A DNA stretch of 64,000 nt from Phylloscopus collybita (GCA_027886175.1 JAJNNQ010000002.1:11218001-11282000), one strand, 5' to 3'. Counted from the first letter of the stretch, positions 49,701-63,955 are shown. A program made the numbers and translations. The notes: generated by a model not told the origin, from the sequence alone.

Positions 49701-50421
49701 AGGAAATAGAGAACCAAAAATCATTTAATCCCATAGAAAGTCAGATTTCCTATTCTTGATATTGTCCCCTTTAATAGGAGATATTAAGAAAAACAAAGGA
49801 TACAAAATCCTGTAGTTCTTTTGAATTTGAAAGAGGAGGTTATGTTGTTTAGCAAAATGCCAGCCAGGTATTTTTCCTCACTTCTGAGCTTTGGCTATCA
49901 TCCAAAACATGACAAACCAAGCAAATGAAAATGTGGATGTGCCTTATCACTTTTGTTTCCTAAGAAACTAAATTATATTGGTGAGAGAGAAGGACATAAA
50001 TCGAGCCAAATCATCTATGGTAAAATATACATTTTATATCATAATCCATAATCTACAAATTTTGTTGTTGTTCAAGTGTTGCCACTGAACTGATCTTGGA
50101 GCTTTAGAAAATAATTAAAAAAAAAAAACAAGTGCTCTTCGGACTCCACAAAGTTACCATAACTGTGAAGTTTGATCCTCCTTCTATTGAATGAATGAGA
50201 AACATTACGTGAATTTCAATAGAAACAGAGCCACACCTTCACTGACATGAATTGTAAAGCCCTTTCTTGAAACTCTAATAATTACATTGCTGATATCCAG
50301 GGAGATCTTCAGCGTTTGCCTTGATAGTGAGGATGTAAAAGAGGAAAGCTAGGTTTCAAAGGAAGTGCAAGCATTTTAAATCCTACAAAAGACATGTTTT
50401 AATATTTCAAAAGCTCAGGGG
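46786..50421. other. Unassigned AT-rich sequence
   Basis: No gene is recognised. A T/G-rich simple tract lies at 49396-49450 and A-runs near 50117-50128. The plus frame at 49436-49759 begins inside the simple tract and has no domain. Confidence 0.5.
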
Positions 50422-50453
50422 GAGAAGAAGAAGAAGAAGAAAAAAAAAAAAAA
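50422..50453 (+). repeat. (GAA)n microsatellite with A-run
   Basis: About six GAA/AGA units run into an A14-type tract. The repeat is short and has no evident function. Confidence 0.9.
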
Positions 50454-50760
50454 GGAAACACTTCTTCCAAAAAAGAGAGATGTATGCTGATTTTAATGTC
50501 CTGCTCAGTGTGCATGGACTTCTATGGCTTCCTGCCAGGGATGCCAAGTTGCTAATTTCCTATTTTGGACACAGTTCTGTCCAAACTGAAAACCAGGGAA
50601 AACTTGAACATGAAAATATGGAAATCTTCAGTTGTACAATCCTAGTGGCTACTTTCTGGACCTCCTGCTTGGTAAATTATTTCAGCTGTGATCGAAGAAG
50701 GAGTAAAAGGTGTTTAGAGTAGTTAGCATAGTGCTGCAGTCAACATAAAAACATATCACT

Positions 50761-50787
50761 AATTATATTAATGGAATTAATATAATT
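50761..50787. repeat. All-AT inverted repeat, 12-bp arms
   Basis: AATTATATTAAT (50761-50772) and ATTAATATAATT (50776-50787) are exact reverse complements around GGA. All-AT arms of this length are much more likely by chance in AT-rich DNA. Confidence 0.6.
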
Positions 50788-51004
50788 TTATTAAGTTAAC
50801 TGGAATTAGTGAGGTGAGAAATTATGAATAACTGTAACATCAATTTTTGAAAGAGAATAAAAGTAACTAATATTCTTATATTTCATTTTAAAGCAAAAGA
50901 AAAATAAGCCTGAGAGGGCAATCAGACATTTTCTAAGCAAAAAATTATAACTGAATGGCAATATTGTAAAGGAAAAAAGTGTGTATTGTATTTGATTTGA
51001 ATGT

Positions 51005-51029
51005 ATAGCTGTACACATTGTACAGCTAT
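51005..51029. repeat. Perfect inverted repeat, 10-bp arms
   Basis: ATAGCTGTAC (51005-51014) and GTACAGCTAT (51020-51029) flank the 5-nt loop ACATT. It sits at the head of a TGTATGAA-type quasi-repeat (51028-51056). Confidence 0.6.
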
Positions 51030-51056
51030 GTGTATGAATGTATATGAATGTATGTA

Positions 51057-54000
51057 CACTTCATGCTTAATAGTCACTTTCAGTAACAAAAACAAGGCAG
51101 TATAAAATATTACCTGAGTGCCCAATGCCTCAGGAAGAGAAAATGAAAAGACATTGACTAAGGTTTACATTAAAGTATCCATAATGAAAAGTAATAAAAA
51201 AGTAATATCATAATTTAGGCTTCTTTTACACTAAATTCTGAATATTCTTGTCTTTTCAGATTACAATAGCTGCAAAAAGGACTTGGGTAAGTCTTCCATG
51301 AAGGGGTTTACAGCAGACTTTGTGCTGTTGATGCACAAAGCAGGCATTTAGTGATAGACAGCATTGCCTTTACATATGTCTGCTCTGCAGTCAAGTGTCA
51401 TTGAAACCTCAGTAGTCTAGATACTGAGAGGAACAGAAATGTGGGAAGTGGACTTCTGCATAAACTAAAGAACTTTGTTTGATATCCAGAGTATATATTT
51501 GGCAACTAAAACCCAAGCTGTTTAAATCAATTACAGTATAGCCCTGGGGTAAAAATACATTGCATTCACAAACTGGAATCTGCAGCAAAATGACTGTGAG
51601 TCTACTGTCTATTTGATACTGAAAGGGCCAGCTACTATGAGAGAACACTGGGAAGATCTTCTCACCTAATTTTAAGTGTGTAAATTTAATTCCCTTAGAC
51701 TCCCCACGCAGCCTAGGCTGTGTGATATGTCCAGAGGTGTGTCACTTCACTGCTTGCACTTGCCTGCATTGCAATGGACTGAATCACACTCTGCAGGTAT
51801 TTATTTCTACCCCCATCACCCAATAAGAAAATCCTGGGAGTCTTGTTTCAGCCTTGGCTATCTTGAGGCAGAGTGACCCCACACAGTACAACAGCATAAA
51901 GCTTTGACAGTAGGAGTGTTCAGTAACAGTTGAACACTGGAAATTGGTGGGAGGGAATTTGGTTTTGGACTAAAGGTCAGGAAACTGTATAAAAGGCTTC
52001 AAATTATATTGTCAAAAAAATGCATCTGTTTAATTACACATTTCATTTGTTATGATGTGTATATAACTGAAATCCAATTCCTTTTCCTACAACAATCACT
52101 TCCTTTTCTGGGGGTTAAATATCCTCTAATCACAGTGCAAATTATCCAAGTGAGATGGTGACATGTTTTACTTTTTCAACTTCCAGATGAAGTACCTGGG
52201 ATGTAATCAACTTAACATAATGCCAATGCAGTCTAGAGGGTTACATCACTGATAGATTTGACTACTAACTCATAAAAACGTTTTGTTTGTGAACAAACTG
52301 TGACTTACTCAGATCAGAACTGCAACTGTTAAAAAAAAAAAAAAATTAGGAGCGTAAAAAACCACGGAACACATCTTTCCAGGTGAGGTGACAATAAGAA
52401 GGAGGTTGCAAATATTGGCTTTCACTTCCAAAAGGTGATGAGTTCCAAGTTTGGAATCCATATATAAAGAGCAGGAGATGTTCTAGGAGCAAATTCAAAG
52501 ATATACAGATCAGTCTGAGGACTTGTATGTACTTCAGACTTGAGGAACGACTGCATGTTCAAAAGTTGGTTCGTTTTTCCCAGATATAAAAAACAATCTA
52601 GTAAAACGATAGTTCTTCTGCTTGCAAATATTGCCTTTCCTGAAACTTTGTATATATGCTATAAGCTGTTCTTGTAGTCATTGAGGGGTTGCTCACCTCA
52701 CCTAAAATTAGCCAGCAAAAAGTTAGAGATCTAGATATCTGCTCTAAACTGGTATTTGTCCTAAACAGAATCTGAAGAAGGGGGGAGGGAAACAAAGAAG
52801 ATGATGTCTTGTTGTTTCTGGATATTAAATTCCTGACTTTCTCTAGTAAATCTTTATATTTTCTCACTGATTTACACAGAGATCAGTCTATTATGCTGTT
52901 TCCATGAAAATGTAGACCAATCAAAGTTTGAAAAAACCTTCATCTTCTATTTTTGACTTCACAATCTTAGTCACATATGCCCAGATGTACTTATGAAACA
53001 ATTCAGTCTCTAGTTTATACAGTAATATGCATGTTCTAGTCTACAATAAGTACAAGATATATCAAAACATGCAATGATAAAGTTACAGCTTCAACAAGAG
53101 CCAAAACTAAGTAGTAAAGAGATGCACATCACAACAGTTTCAGGAGGAAAAAGGAGAAAAATATTCCCATCTTAGTTGATAACTAAACCCCTCCAGCTGG
53201 TTTTCTTGGCAAGGCGTAGCAGAAGAAAAGCTACGTGGAGGATGCAGCTTAAATTGACAGCCTTGAAAATGTAAATCTGCTTGCAAAAAAAATGTATAAA
53301 CCTATAGAAAAAAAACTGGATTCTGCCAAGTGATTCATTATTTTAATGACTTCCTGCTCTAATGCACTTCCTCTCTTTTCCTTCGTGCAAACTGCTCTAA
53401 TCCCTGTTAAGGATTTAGCCTTACAATGGAGCTTTTATAACTTTCTGGATCCTTGTCATGTTGGCATATGGGTCATTCCCTTTATGTCAGGACAAGAAGA
53501 AGGTGAAGAACAGTTGTCTTGTGAGATAAGGAAAAGTTAAAAGCAGAACTGGCCAGGTATTGCTCTGAAATACAGGGTGAGTTGTGGTTTTTTCCCCCTC
53601 AGGAGCTGAAATGCTGGCAGGTAGCAGGCGTGGAGGAAACCTGAACATGTTTCAATGCTTTCTCTTCCAGCAGATGTCACTAAGAGGCAATGCTGTTTAT
53701 AGAATGGCCAAATTGGAGACAAGAAGGTATTTTTAAATCACAAAAGTATGGAAAAGCTTTTCCTAGCTATCAAAGAAATGTTTCAACACTGAAACATTTT
53801 TTAGCTCCCAAATAAGACTTTACTTTGGATCCAGGTCTGGAAATAAACTCCTGGTTTCCACTGCATTTCAAAGGTTATGGTAATATATACTCTTTACAGG
53901 AAACTGCATAGAGATCAGGAGACAAGCTGAGTGCCATTGCTAAGGAAATAGTGAAAGTTTAAAAGAAATAAAGGTGTCTTAATCTCCATAAATTGTGTAT

Positions 54001-57000
54001 TTCTAAAGAAGGAAATTACAAGAATTTCTGAATGCTGCAAAGATTTAAACTTCTAAAGACGTATATTGTTGATGTTATTGTTGTTATGATTAAAAGACCC
54101 CAAATATTTGGAGTATACAAGGAGAAAGAAAAGAATGGATTCCCAGGTCACTTGTGCAACCTCTCTAAGACAAGGAACACCTCTGCTGTTTGGCTGTACA
54201 GCATCCAGCCCACTGATGTCTCAGCCCATGACACTTACTCTGGTATATCACTGTGATATCTATCAACAGGGTCAATTGCAAACAGAAGATGGACCATCAC
54301 GTCGGGTCATGGATTAATCCCCATATGGTTTTAACAAAAACAAAGCATAGGCTACACTTGTATTTGCTGTTGTCCAATCTACTCTCCTTAGCAGGCACAG
54401 GTTTTGCATGCATTGTTTATGTGTTTTAGTTCACGGGCAGAGTTTAAAGGTCAGAGATGGGAGCAAGGAATATAAGAAGGAAAGAGAGCAAAAAGGTTCC
54501 AAGACAAAGCTAACACTTTCCCCTGCAAAGGAGGGGAGGCTGCAGCCCCAGCAGCACAGCCAGATGCTTAGAGGTCTGCAACAGAAACACCCAGCTAATG
54601 GTGCGAGAACAGCGTGAACAGATGGTGCTGCATCTACACCCACCACCACCTGCTATCTAATCCCCTTCCATTATCCAGCTTCCTAGTAACAAATTATTAC
54701 ATTCTCACCTTTTATTTGTTTTTATATTGCATCAAGCCCATCTATGCTCAGTCTGGGTTTATGCTACAAAACTTTGTGTTGTTTTAGGATTACTGCCTTT
54801 CTACAGCTGTGAGAGGAAAAGCAGGCCCTCAGCTCCATTAAAATATATATATAACTTAATGTGCAAGAATATTCTGCCCCTTTAAAAACATATGAGAAAA
54901 CACATATTAGTAGGGAAACAGCAAAATATGTTGTAAGCATGCTATGCAAGGTTAATAAGCTTAATGTCTCATTTGTGCTGTCTGTAGCCTCACAGCACTT
55001 TCATTAAAAACACCAAAAACCCTAAAGATGCCTTGAAGAACACAAATTCAGTTGCTTGGATTTTTTTATTTTTTTTTTATCATGGGTATGGTCCTGAGAA
55101 ACATCTGTGTCTCATCAAGAATTTGTCTTCATAAGGAGGTTCTTAGTATGCCCGTAATTGTGGGTTATGACTGTCCAAATTCTGAAGACTGCAAATGTCA
55201 TCAGTTTTTAAAAGCACCACAGCCTCTCAATTTTAGAAAGGTCAGTAGGACCCTATTACCGTCAAATGTTCTCTGCAGGCATCATAATTCAAACCTCTAT
55301 TATTCTTTGCTCTCTATTTCTCTTCCTATTCCTTTTCCAAACACCCTGTATGAATAAAAGGATCATCATTTCAGTGGAATGCAGCTACCCCTTGGATGGA
55401 AGAAATCAGTTCAGGGCCAGTAGCACTACAGTATGCAACCATTTCCAGCAGCCAAAATCTGCTCTTGGACTCAAGTCAGTGGAAACATGCACATTCAGTG
55501 GTAGACTCTGGCCCCAGAAGGAGAAGCAAAGAGTAACAAGAGTAACTAGAGCACCTGAAACTGCCAAAGGGATTTAGGCTGGCAGAATGCATTTAACCCA
55601 ATTTGGCATGTGGTCAGCATATGAGAAGTGAATAGCTCATTGCTTGAAAGAGATAGTTCTTTGTTTAATAAAAATGTTTGTGATATTGGCTTTGTATCTT
55701 ATCTGCCAGCTCCAAAATAAAAAGAAAAGCCAGTTTCCATAATGTTACTATGTAAGAACTCTCATTGTTTCAGCTCATTGCATATCATGACATCAATGAA
55801 ACTACCAGATGCAGTTTCTCCTTGCGGGTTCCCTGCTTACTGGCCGGGCCTTTAGACCTGACCTTTCTGTGGAAGTGTTGGTACAATATCTGTAAGATGG
55901 AAGAACAACACGTCAGGAACAGAGAAGTGCCTCTGATTCTGCCAAGCCATTGGAGAAGCACGTCCTTACAGAAGAGACAACCTGGCACTCCAAGCCTGGA
56001 CAGCAAATTGCATAGTGACAGAAAAGGACTGGGAGTATCCATATCAAAACTGCAGCTTTGAGAGTAACATATATAATAACAAAATCCTGTTAAATTGGAT
56101 AAAATAGGCTTCTTTGATTAATAATTTCATTATTATATAATAATCAAGCTTTATATTAATCTTTATTTTCATTATTTTGCTTCTCCTCTCTGTAAAGCAG
56201 CCCCTCATTCATTTTAAGTCTCTACCATGCCAGTGCATTCACTAGTGTATCTGCTTACAGCTGTGCCTAGTCCCACTGATGTTAGAGAAAGATAATAAAT
56301 AGTAAATATGGAATTGGTTGACCAGGGTCTTCTGAGAATGTCTAATATTTGGCTTATGAAATATTTATAGCAGTTCATAACTTCTAATAAGAAGGTTAGA
56401 CTTTCTAAACTCAGCAAACTTTTCCTAGTGCATGAATATATGTTTCTTTATTCTTCTTTGAAGCAGATTTTAATTTTATTTTTTTTTGTAATGACTGTAT
56501 GTTTTCAATTTGAAGAACTGTAGAGTCACTTCTAGGAAAGTTATTAAAAGTTATTTTAGAAATCCTATAATTTCTATGTATGATTTCTTGCCTATGAGCA
56601 GTCTTTCTACAGCAATCCATGTCTTTAGTAGAAGACAGTCTCTAACAATCTTCAGCTTTAAAAGTGATGAACTTAGATTAAGCTGCTAAAGGTGACTCTT
56701 AGAGGCAACTCATCCATTTGACTCTCAAGAAGGTGAAGGTGGCCCAGTAATAAAACCCTGACCTTTTCCAGGGTGCTGGGTGCAAGCTTTCCCACTTTTC
56801 TCTGTACTTAGAACCAGTACCTCCTTAGTTCATCACTTTTGTGAATCCCATTTAAAAGTCTTTAGTTCTTCCCACATACACAATATAGAATTGAGATGAC
56901 TTGCTCATGTTGTGAAAATAGCACACCTATATATAACCTATAGGTTTCCCTGGTAACAGAAAGCAAAATTTAACACCTCCATTTTAAAAGTGAAAGACTC

Positions 57001-58591
57001 CATTCATAATTTTATTTTTAAGTTGCTTTTTGTGAGGAAATATTTGGCCAATTTGAATTGTTTTTTTCTTAAAAAAACCAATTTAGATGAAACTTAAAAT
57101 TTTGATGGCAAGGAAACTTTATTCCTGAATTTAAAAGAGAGATCATCATATATTCTTTAAGGACCATAACAGTGTGATATTAGTACTTGATACAGAAATA
57201 ATAAAAAACTGACTTAAAAACACCCAGTTGGATAATTCTAAATATGTACACTCTTAACTTCATAGATAAATTCCTAGATCTACAACCACAATATTGAAAT
57301 TCCACTTCTGCTTTTTAAGATACAGTATTTCAAGATTAAATCTATGTTAGAAGCCAGTTCTAAATCTCATATTTTTCCTTACCAAGGACATATCTCGACC
57401 TCGTTGTTCCTTCCCAAGACTTGGCTTTGATATATGCTATTTAAAAAGCAAACAAAGAGCATGAACTTGTTCAGACTCTGGGAATATTTCAGCCTACAGC
57501 TCAGCAAAAAACCTTTATCTGAAACCAATGATCTTCTCAGGACCATTGAGAATTGACCAGAGGGGCCAATTAGCTGTTGCAGTCTCACTCATTCTGTGTC
57601 AATAATTTATAAATTTAGAGAGCAGGCAGGTTTTTGCTGCTGTTTTAAAATTGAAATGCTGGTTCTTACAAAGTCTATGCCACTCAACTGAACTCCGTGG
57701 ATGGGCACATATGTAAACCCACTGAAGATCTGACTCTAATAGGTACATCATGTTTTCAAACGTGTCCTTTCCTTCCAAAATCAAAATTTAGTTCACCATT
57801 GAAAAAACATTAATTAGATATCCATATTTTTTTAGAAAGTGAAATAGCTACTTTGTTTCTTTTTGCTTACCAAACAGTTTGGTAAAAGCACAGATCAGTT
57901 CTACATCAAAGGCAGGCACCTAAAGAATCTGCTTTCTGCCTCACAGCAGCAAAAGCCAACATCTTAAGGCATTTTTGGTCCCCTTCATAACTCACTGTGG
58001 CTTTCCTGACTATCTAAGAAATAAATTTATGTCTGATGGCATAGACTGCCTTTGTGTTGGCTAATTGAGAATGATTGAGAATGTTTTATTTGCCATACAG
58101 TATGACTGGGAGGTGACTGTCCATAAAGGCTGGAAGCAAGTGTCACAGGTACCAGAGCCTTCATGGCTTCACTGAATTCACTTATTTCTGCCATTTGCTG
58201 AACAATATGTTAATCCATTTATTTGCCAAAATTGAGGCAGATTACAGTGCATTCTAGGGTGCAAAATCTGCCATTACCTAGCTTGATTGAGTTTACTCAC
58301 TGATTTGGCAGAAGTCACTAAGGAAAATTTGCTTTTTGGCTCTGGAGCTGGCTGGGCACAGGCTGCTGCTCTTTCCAGCTGTTGCTGAAATCTCCAAACT
58401 CACTTTTTTTGCCAGGGTATGTGTAAAAGCCCATCAGTCATCCATGCTGATCACTTGAAAACCAATTAAAGTGTATTCATGCATTCTGAACATTGATCTT
58501 ACACATGTACCATAATTTTTTTACCACTATTCAGGATGCTCTACAGTGACAAATTTGACAGAGGTCCACCCTTACATCCATAGATGTAATT
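51057..58591. other. Unassigned AT-rich sequence
   Basis: No gene is recognised. An A-run lies near 52330-52345. A hairpin with 9-bp perfect arms AAATGTTTC/GAAACATTT spans 53776-53799. A 16-bp all-AT palindrome spans 56129-56144. Frames at 52598-52867, 55052-55577 and 55765-56061 have no domain. Confidence 0.5.
53667..53682 (+). promoter_or_regulatory. Weak CTCF-like motif
   Basis: CCAGCAGATGTCACTA fits the CTCF core except that T replaces the first G of the conserved GGC, a costly mismatch. It has no CpG-rich context. Confidence 0.12.
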
Positions 58592-58617
58592 AAAAAAAAA
58601 AAAAAAAAAAAAAAAAA
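58592..58617 (+). repeat. A26 homopolymer
   Basis: This is a run of 26 A residues. The sequence to its left shows no recognisable retroposed gene. Confidence 0.95.
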
Positions 58618-61600
58618 GCCTTATAAGAATTACGATAAGTTTCCAGAATATAATTTATTAATATTACAAATCTGCATATCTTAAAAAGACACTGCAGGAA
58701 GTAGTTTTCAGGAGGCCCAGGGAAGAGTGTGCACATAGACATGCGGTTGATGGGGTCTAGTATAGTATAATTGTGTTCTGAGAGAGTTTCCATTTAATAT
58801 CAGCCAAGAAATCTTGGGTTCCTTTAAATATGTGAGCCAATGAAAACTGATTTACTTTGAAGGTACAGTAATCCTCTCCTGAAGCTACTGTATCTGGATA
58901 TCTCTGGTGAAATGTCTCTGGTTATTATGCACAAGTTTAGGGTGAGACCTGGGTAAACTCATTTTCATGAGGTATAAAAAGAATGTATTTAGTTCAGTGC
59001 ACCACTGAAATCCTGACATTGCTGACTCCACAAAGATTCAATTCATATTTCAGAGTGAGAAGATAAATTTGCTTTAAAAAGAGTAGTTGGCTTTTTTTAA
59101 AAGAGTTTGATGGTTTTAAGGGTATGTCTTTTTCCATCAAAATCAAAAGTTAACTTGGAACCATAGAAGAGACTGTAAATTAAATTTAGTGAATACCATT
59201 TTATGATCCATCCTGATGCATGTAATTGCCATAGGTAGAAAATACATCTGTGGTGAAGAACTGGAAAATTGGAACATTATGGAGTTTCCACCAGGCTCCC
59301 TTGTTAGTGAATCTAAACTAATCTTTAGTGAATTCCTGAGAAAGCATGAAGAGGTTTCTTCTCCTAAAAAAAAGTGCTGTGCCAGTGAAAATGGAGCCAG
59401 AACAGACACTGCCACTTTGCTTTAAGGATTTAGATACGTTATTTAATTTGATTTCTGCAAAGAAAAAACTAAACAGTGATGGCAGTTGATTCTCTCTGGA
59501 ATATCTGGTAATCTATATTAAGTAAACTTAATACAGAATGTAAAACAAAAGTCTCTGAATGAAAAGTTGTTACATACTGGTGGTCAGACTGTGTTATCTG
59601 GAGAGATTCACAGCACACAGCGCTTGAGTTAAACTATGGCTAAGGTTACCCTCCTGTAAAAGCAGGATAGTGTATCCATACGTGAAACGATTTTAAATTA
59701 ACCAGCCAAAAAACTGCAGCCAGTCAGCTTTGGCAGGACAAAACTTAGTGAGGTCTAATCGACCTAGGTGTTTTTCCAGATTTTTTGGACATATTTTTCA
59801 GGCTTGCCTAGTGCCATGCTACTAACTTCTTTTAACCCTTCTTTGATCAAGCTATGCCACGGCATCTCCCAGGTGATTTTCAATATTATATGTCATGGGT
59901 AAGGGCATCAGAAGGACAGAAACGGGATCAAGGCCTCACACCACACAAGATGGAAAGGAGGACAGAGAAGGAAGATTTCCCCTTCTCATCATGTCACCTC
60001 AGCCCCTCTTCCACTGCACAGTGGGATACTGTGGTGACACCTAAATGACCAGGCCCATGCAGGCAGGACAATCCTCTCTGGTATGAAACCACCAGAATCT
60101 AGACAGGGTCACACATCACTGAAGCACTGTGACCCTAATGGTCTACTATTTCTACCATATATAGATATATGGAGGCTTTAATGACTGCAGTCAGCAAAAC
60201 AAACTATACCTAATTGGAGTGCCAGGGGCTGGATGTTTCTAACCCTGATTCCTCATGAAAATCTCTCATGGATTCACAGGGCTTTGTTGTGATTGTATGT
60301 CTGTACCACAAAATTGTTGGAGAGATAACTGTTTCAGCATACTCCTTCAAAGACACGAGACCTATAATTTTATACCAAATTGGCTCTAATTGCCAGCAAA
60401 AGCACTGCCTGTGCTGAGGCATTCTCTAAGGGCTTGTCTTCACTGCACAGAAACTCAGACCCTCCCACTGTCCACAAAGTAAAACCCTCTGACCCAGGGC
60501 TTTAAATATGGACTAATTTATCTGGCTAGGATTACCTGCTGAGAAAACCATTGAGCACTAATGATGTGTCCTTTCCTCTTCCCAGCACTGAAAAGGAGGC
60601 TGGGGAGCACGAGGCCAGATTCCAAGTAGAATGGGTAGAATGAAAGTGGAGGGAGTTGTCTATAAAGCCACAGGGAGAAATTAAGATAATGGAGAGAGGC
60701 ACCAGAATACAAGCTGCTGGTAGAAGTTGCTGAGAGGAAACTATTCTGAGGCACCAAAAGGTTTATTTGCAGTTTTAAAATAACTTTTCCAACTGCAGGA
60801 TGAGAAGAACAGCCCACTGGTCAGACCATTAGAAAAACTGGACTCAAGTAGCTGTTCTGTCACAGATTTTGCTGAGGCAGTCAGCTGGCTTCTTTTATGC
60901 TTCAGAGATACAAAATGTAGCTTAATTGCCTTTTTTTCACCCATCTGCAAAATTGGGAAGGACAGTTCTTCACGACTTCACAGAAAACCCTAAATTCCTC
61001 TACCTTTATGGTAATAGGAGCTGTAGAAGCACCTAATTCAACATGGTTTTTTCCTTATTAATAAATATAATTTCTTTTAAGAAATTTCCTAATCAGTTCC
61101 TATTATGAATTTCCAGGGAGACCTCAATGCTCATTAATATCTGCAGAGTGCAAGTTTTAGCCATCCAGTTTGTTCTAAACTGTAATAATATGAAATTATT
61201 TATTAATATAAGGAAATTACAGAAACTTCTTTTAAATATGGTGTTGTGCACACAAAATTCAGATTCTGAAAGTAAGAAATTGCTGATGACAGGAAATGCT
61301 GCTCTTTGTGGCAGCTTCCCAATGCTGCCTTCTCAATGTCAGCTACCGAGGGTCGCTGTTTTAAAGGCTTTCTGGAATTATCAAGAATTCTCAAAGAGAA
61401 ATGAGAATGATTTGACAATGGCATTATTTATGCTCCTAGTCTTCTAGTGTGAGCACAGAAAGGTCTCAGTTCCAATGAACAGATAAGAGAATGAGCAAAG
61501 GATCTAAGGATTAATGCAATGTTTGCTTCAGAAGGACAGTCTGAAGTGTCAGAGAAATATGTGCCACAACACAGTGGTGTGCCTGGGAACATGAAACAAT

Positions 61601-63149
61601 TAAGCACACTGTGGGGTTTGGTTGGGTTGTTTTAATCTAAAAAAATGACCATATGCCATCCAGGTCACATAAATCCTGATTTCATGTTTCACTTTCTTAG
61701 CTGTTTGAGAACAGTACAAGTCTGGAAACAGCATTAGGCTAGTTATTATACTTGAACAGTTGTGAAGTATCAGATAGAAATGTAGATAAAATAATGGAAG
61801 ATATATTTAGTTCTCTGGAAAACCATCTTGACATGTGAGTCTGTTTATTTATCAAGAGACAAAAAAATCATTATTTTCTGGGATGGAATAAAAAATAATT
61901 GAATAATATGTTAAAGTGTCTCTCAAATGGGGGATCCATATTAGGGTTCACTGAGCATGCAGAACAGAGAGAACAGAATTCCCTGGTTTGGTTTTGCTTG
62001 CAGCTACTGGTGTCAGGCAATTTCCAATAGTCAGTGGCTGTGCATTGTTTGATTTGAAGGAGATTTGGATCAGGCCCTAGGCATCTAAATTAATGGGGTA
62101 CATCAACAGTCAGTTTTGCACTTGTGTGTTGGAAAATGGATTACACCATTTAACTTTAATAGCTCTGAAGTAGTTTGACAGCCTCAGATAAAAAAAACTA
62201 CATAAGTGCAGAGACAGAGGTATGAAGTGGAAACTTAGTCAGGATTTCTGCTTTCTTTCTGTTACTGTTGATTTCTATCAGGTAGTTGGTGACCCATTAT
62301 GTCACTCTAAACCACTGTTTATCTCTGCATGAATATGAAAATGGCAATCCTTAAGGTAACTTATTCTTTGTTCTAGATGGCCTTATTCTCCAGTTACTAT
62401 TTCTATATTGTAAATCTCTACAAGAAAAAATGGGAATAAATGAAAAAAGTCAGAGTTTTCACTTTTTTTTCACCCCTTAACTAAAATGAGACAAGGAAAC
62501 AGCAGAAATCTGATTAAGTTTATTTAACTTTTCAAAAAAACCTCAACTGATTTCCAGTCAAAAATGAACTATTATATAGCTAAAAGAGCAGAAGTCTTAG
62601 CATGGCCAGTTGTAAAAGAAATAACCTTCCTGACTCTACATTTCTTATTCTGCACATCTTGACATTAAGCAAGAAGACGCATCTTCCCAGAAATCCATAG
62701 CTTGGGGACCAGATCTGTTACTGAGACAGCTGATGTTTAACCCCCTGGAAGGAAACTCTGTGGTCCCATGAAAGTCCATTTCTTCAGTCAGGTATAGGTG
62801 AGTTTCCTCAGTTTTAGCTTCAAGTGCATCCTAAAGCATTGCACGTGCTAGCTGGGAATACGAGGTTCTTCTCCTCAAGATATAAAAAAGTGAACTCCCG
62901 TGTGCATTCTTAGCTAAGGTGGTGGGACCCTGTCCTTCCACCCAGAGTTAATCCCTGAAATTAATCCCTGAAAGAAGACATTATGACCATACTCATTTTT
63001 CTTTCACCTGGATTCCTCAGCTTTCAGCTTTGCAGGCAACCCAGAAATGCAGGATCAGATTTTTACTGGTAATTCCCTGATATTAATCACAGTTTAAAAC
63101 CAGTATCTATCTGTCTGTGCTACAGCACAAAAATAAACTTCAGACCCTA
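58618..63149. other. Unassigned AT-rich sequence
   Basis: No gene is recognised. It holds a small inverted repeat, CCATATAT-AG-ATATATGG (60155-60172), and a perfect 13-bp tandem duplication TTAATCCCTGAAA (62948-62960 and 62961-62973). The frames at 60518-60817 and 61127-61447 have no domain. Confidence 0.5.
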
Positions 63150-63955
63150 AGATACAGCCTAGCCTGGACAGGCTGGGTCAGTGGGCCAAGGCAATTGTAC
63201 AAGGTTAAACAAGGTGAAGTGACAGGTCCTACCCTTGGGTAACAACAACCCCTGGCAGGGGGAAGAGTGGCTGGAAAACTGCCCAGCAGAGAAGTTCTTG
63301 GGTGTGCTGGTTGACAGCCAACTAAAAATGAGCCAGAGTGTGCCCAGCTGGCCAAAAAGTTCAGTGGCATCCTGGTTTGTACCAGCAGGACCTGGTCAGC
63401 AGGACCAGGGCAGTGATGGTCCCCCTGTACTTGGCACTGGTGAGGCCATGCCCTGTCCTGTGTCCAATTTTGGGCTCTCCTGAGGTGCTGGAGCATGTCC
63501 AGAGAAGGGCAATGAAGTTGGTCAAACATAAATCCTGTGAGACATTGCCAAGGCAGCTGAAGTTGTTCAGCCTGGAGAAAAGGAGGCTGATGAGAGACAC
63601 TGTCATCCTCTACAGCTTCTTAAAAGGAGGTTGCAGAAAGGTGAGGTAGGCAAGTAGTGATGGGACAAGAGAAGATGGCCTCAAGTTGTGTCAGGGGAGG
63701 TTCAGGTTGGATATTGGGAATTTTTTTTTTTTACTAAATGGTGGCTAAGTATGGGAACAGGCTTCCCAGGGAAGTGGGTGGGTCACTATCTCTGGAAGGC
63801 AAAACAAGTCAAACTTGTTGAAAGCTAAGTAGACATGGCACTTCCTGATAGAGTTTTGTTGACATTGTGGTATTTGAACACAGCTAGGACTTGATGATCT
63901 TAGAAGTCTTAGGTGTATTGGACTTTTTCTAAGCGTGGAATAATACAATGTATTT
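63150..63955 (+). mobile_element. CR1 LINE retrotransposon, 3' part with frameshifted reverse-transcriptase C-terminus
   Basis: This plus-strand copy covers the end of CR1 ORF2 and the 3' untranslated region. In the frame of 63235-63483, PAEKFLGVLVDSQLKMSQ matches a conserved CR1 block. The homology then shifts frame: in the frame of 63338-63649, VPLYLALVRP, LEHVQRRAMKLVK and LFSLEKRRL follow in the expected order. At least one frameshift near 63390-63410 and a stop at 63647-63649 break the gene. The 3' end (GGACTTGATGATCTTAGA at 63887-63904) is recognisable, but the terminal octamers are eroded. It resembles a passerine CR1 subfamily with a GATGATCTT 3' end; the subfamily is uncertain. It is 5'-truncated and inactive. 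Minus-strand frames are shadows. Confidence 0.93.

Noticed and set aside
53776..53799. 9-bp perfect inverted arms around a 6-nt loop
   Set aside because: Arms of 8-9 bp with short loops are expected several times by chance in 64 kb, so it is not reported as a finding.
63140..63606. Minus-strand frames over the second CR1
   Set aside because: The recognisable CR1 protein blocks are on the plus strand, so these are shadows.
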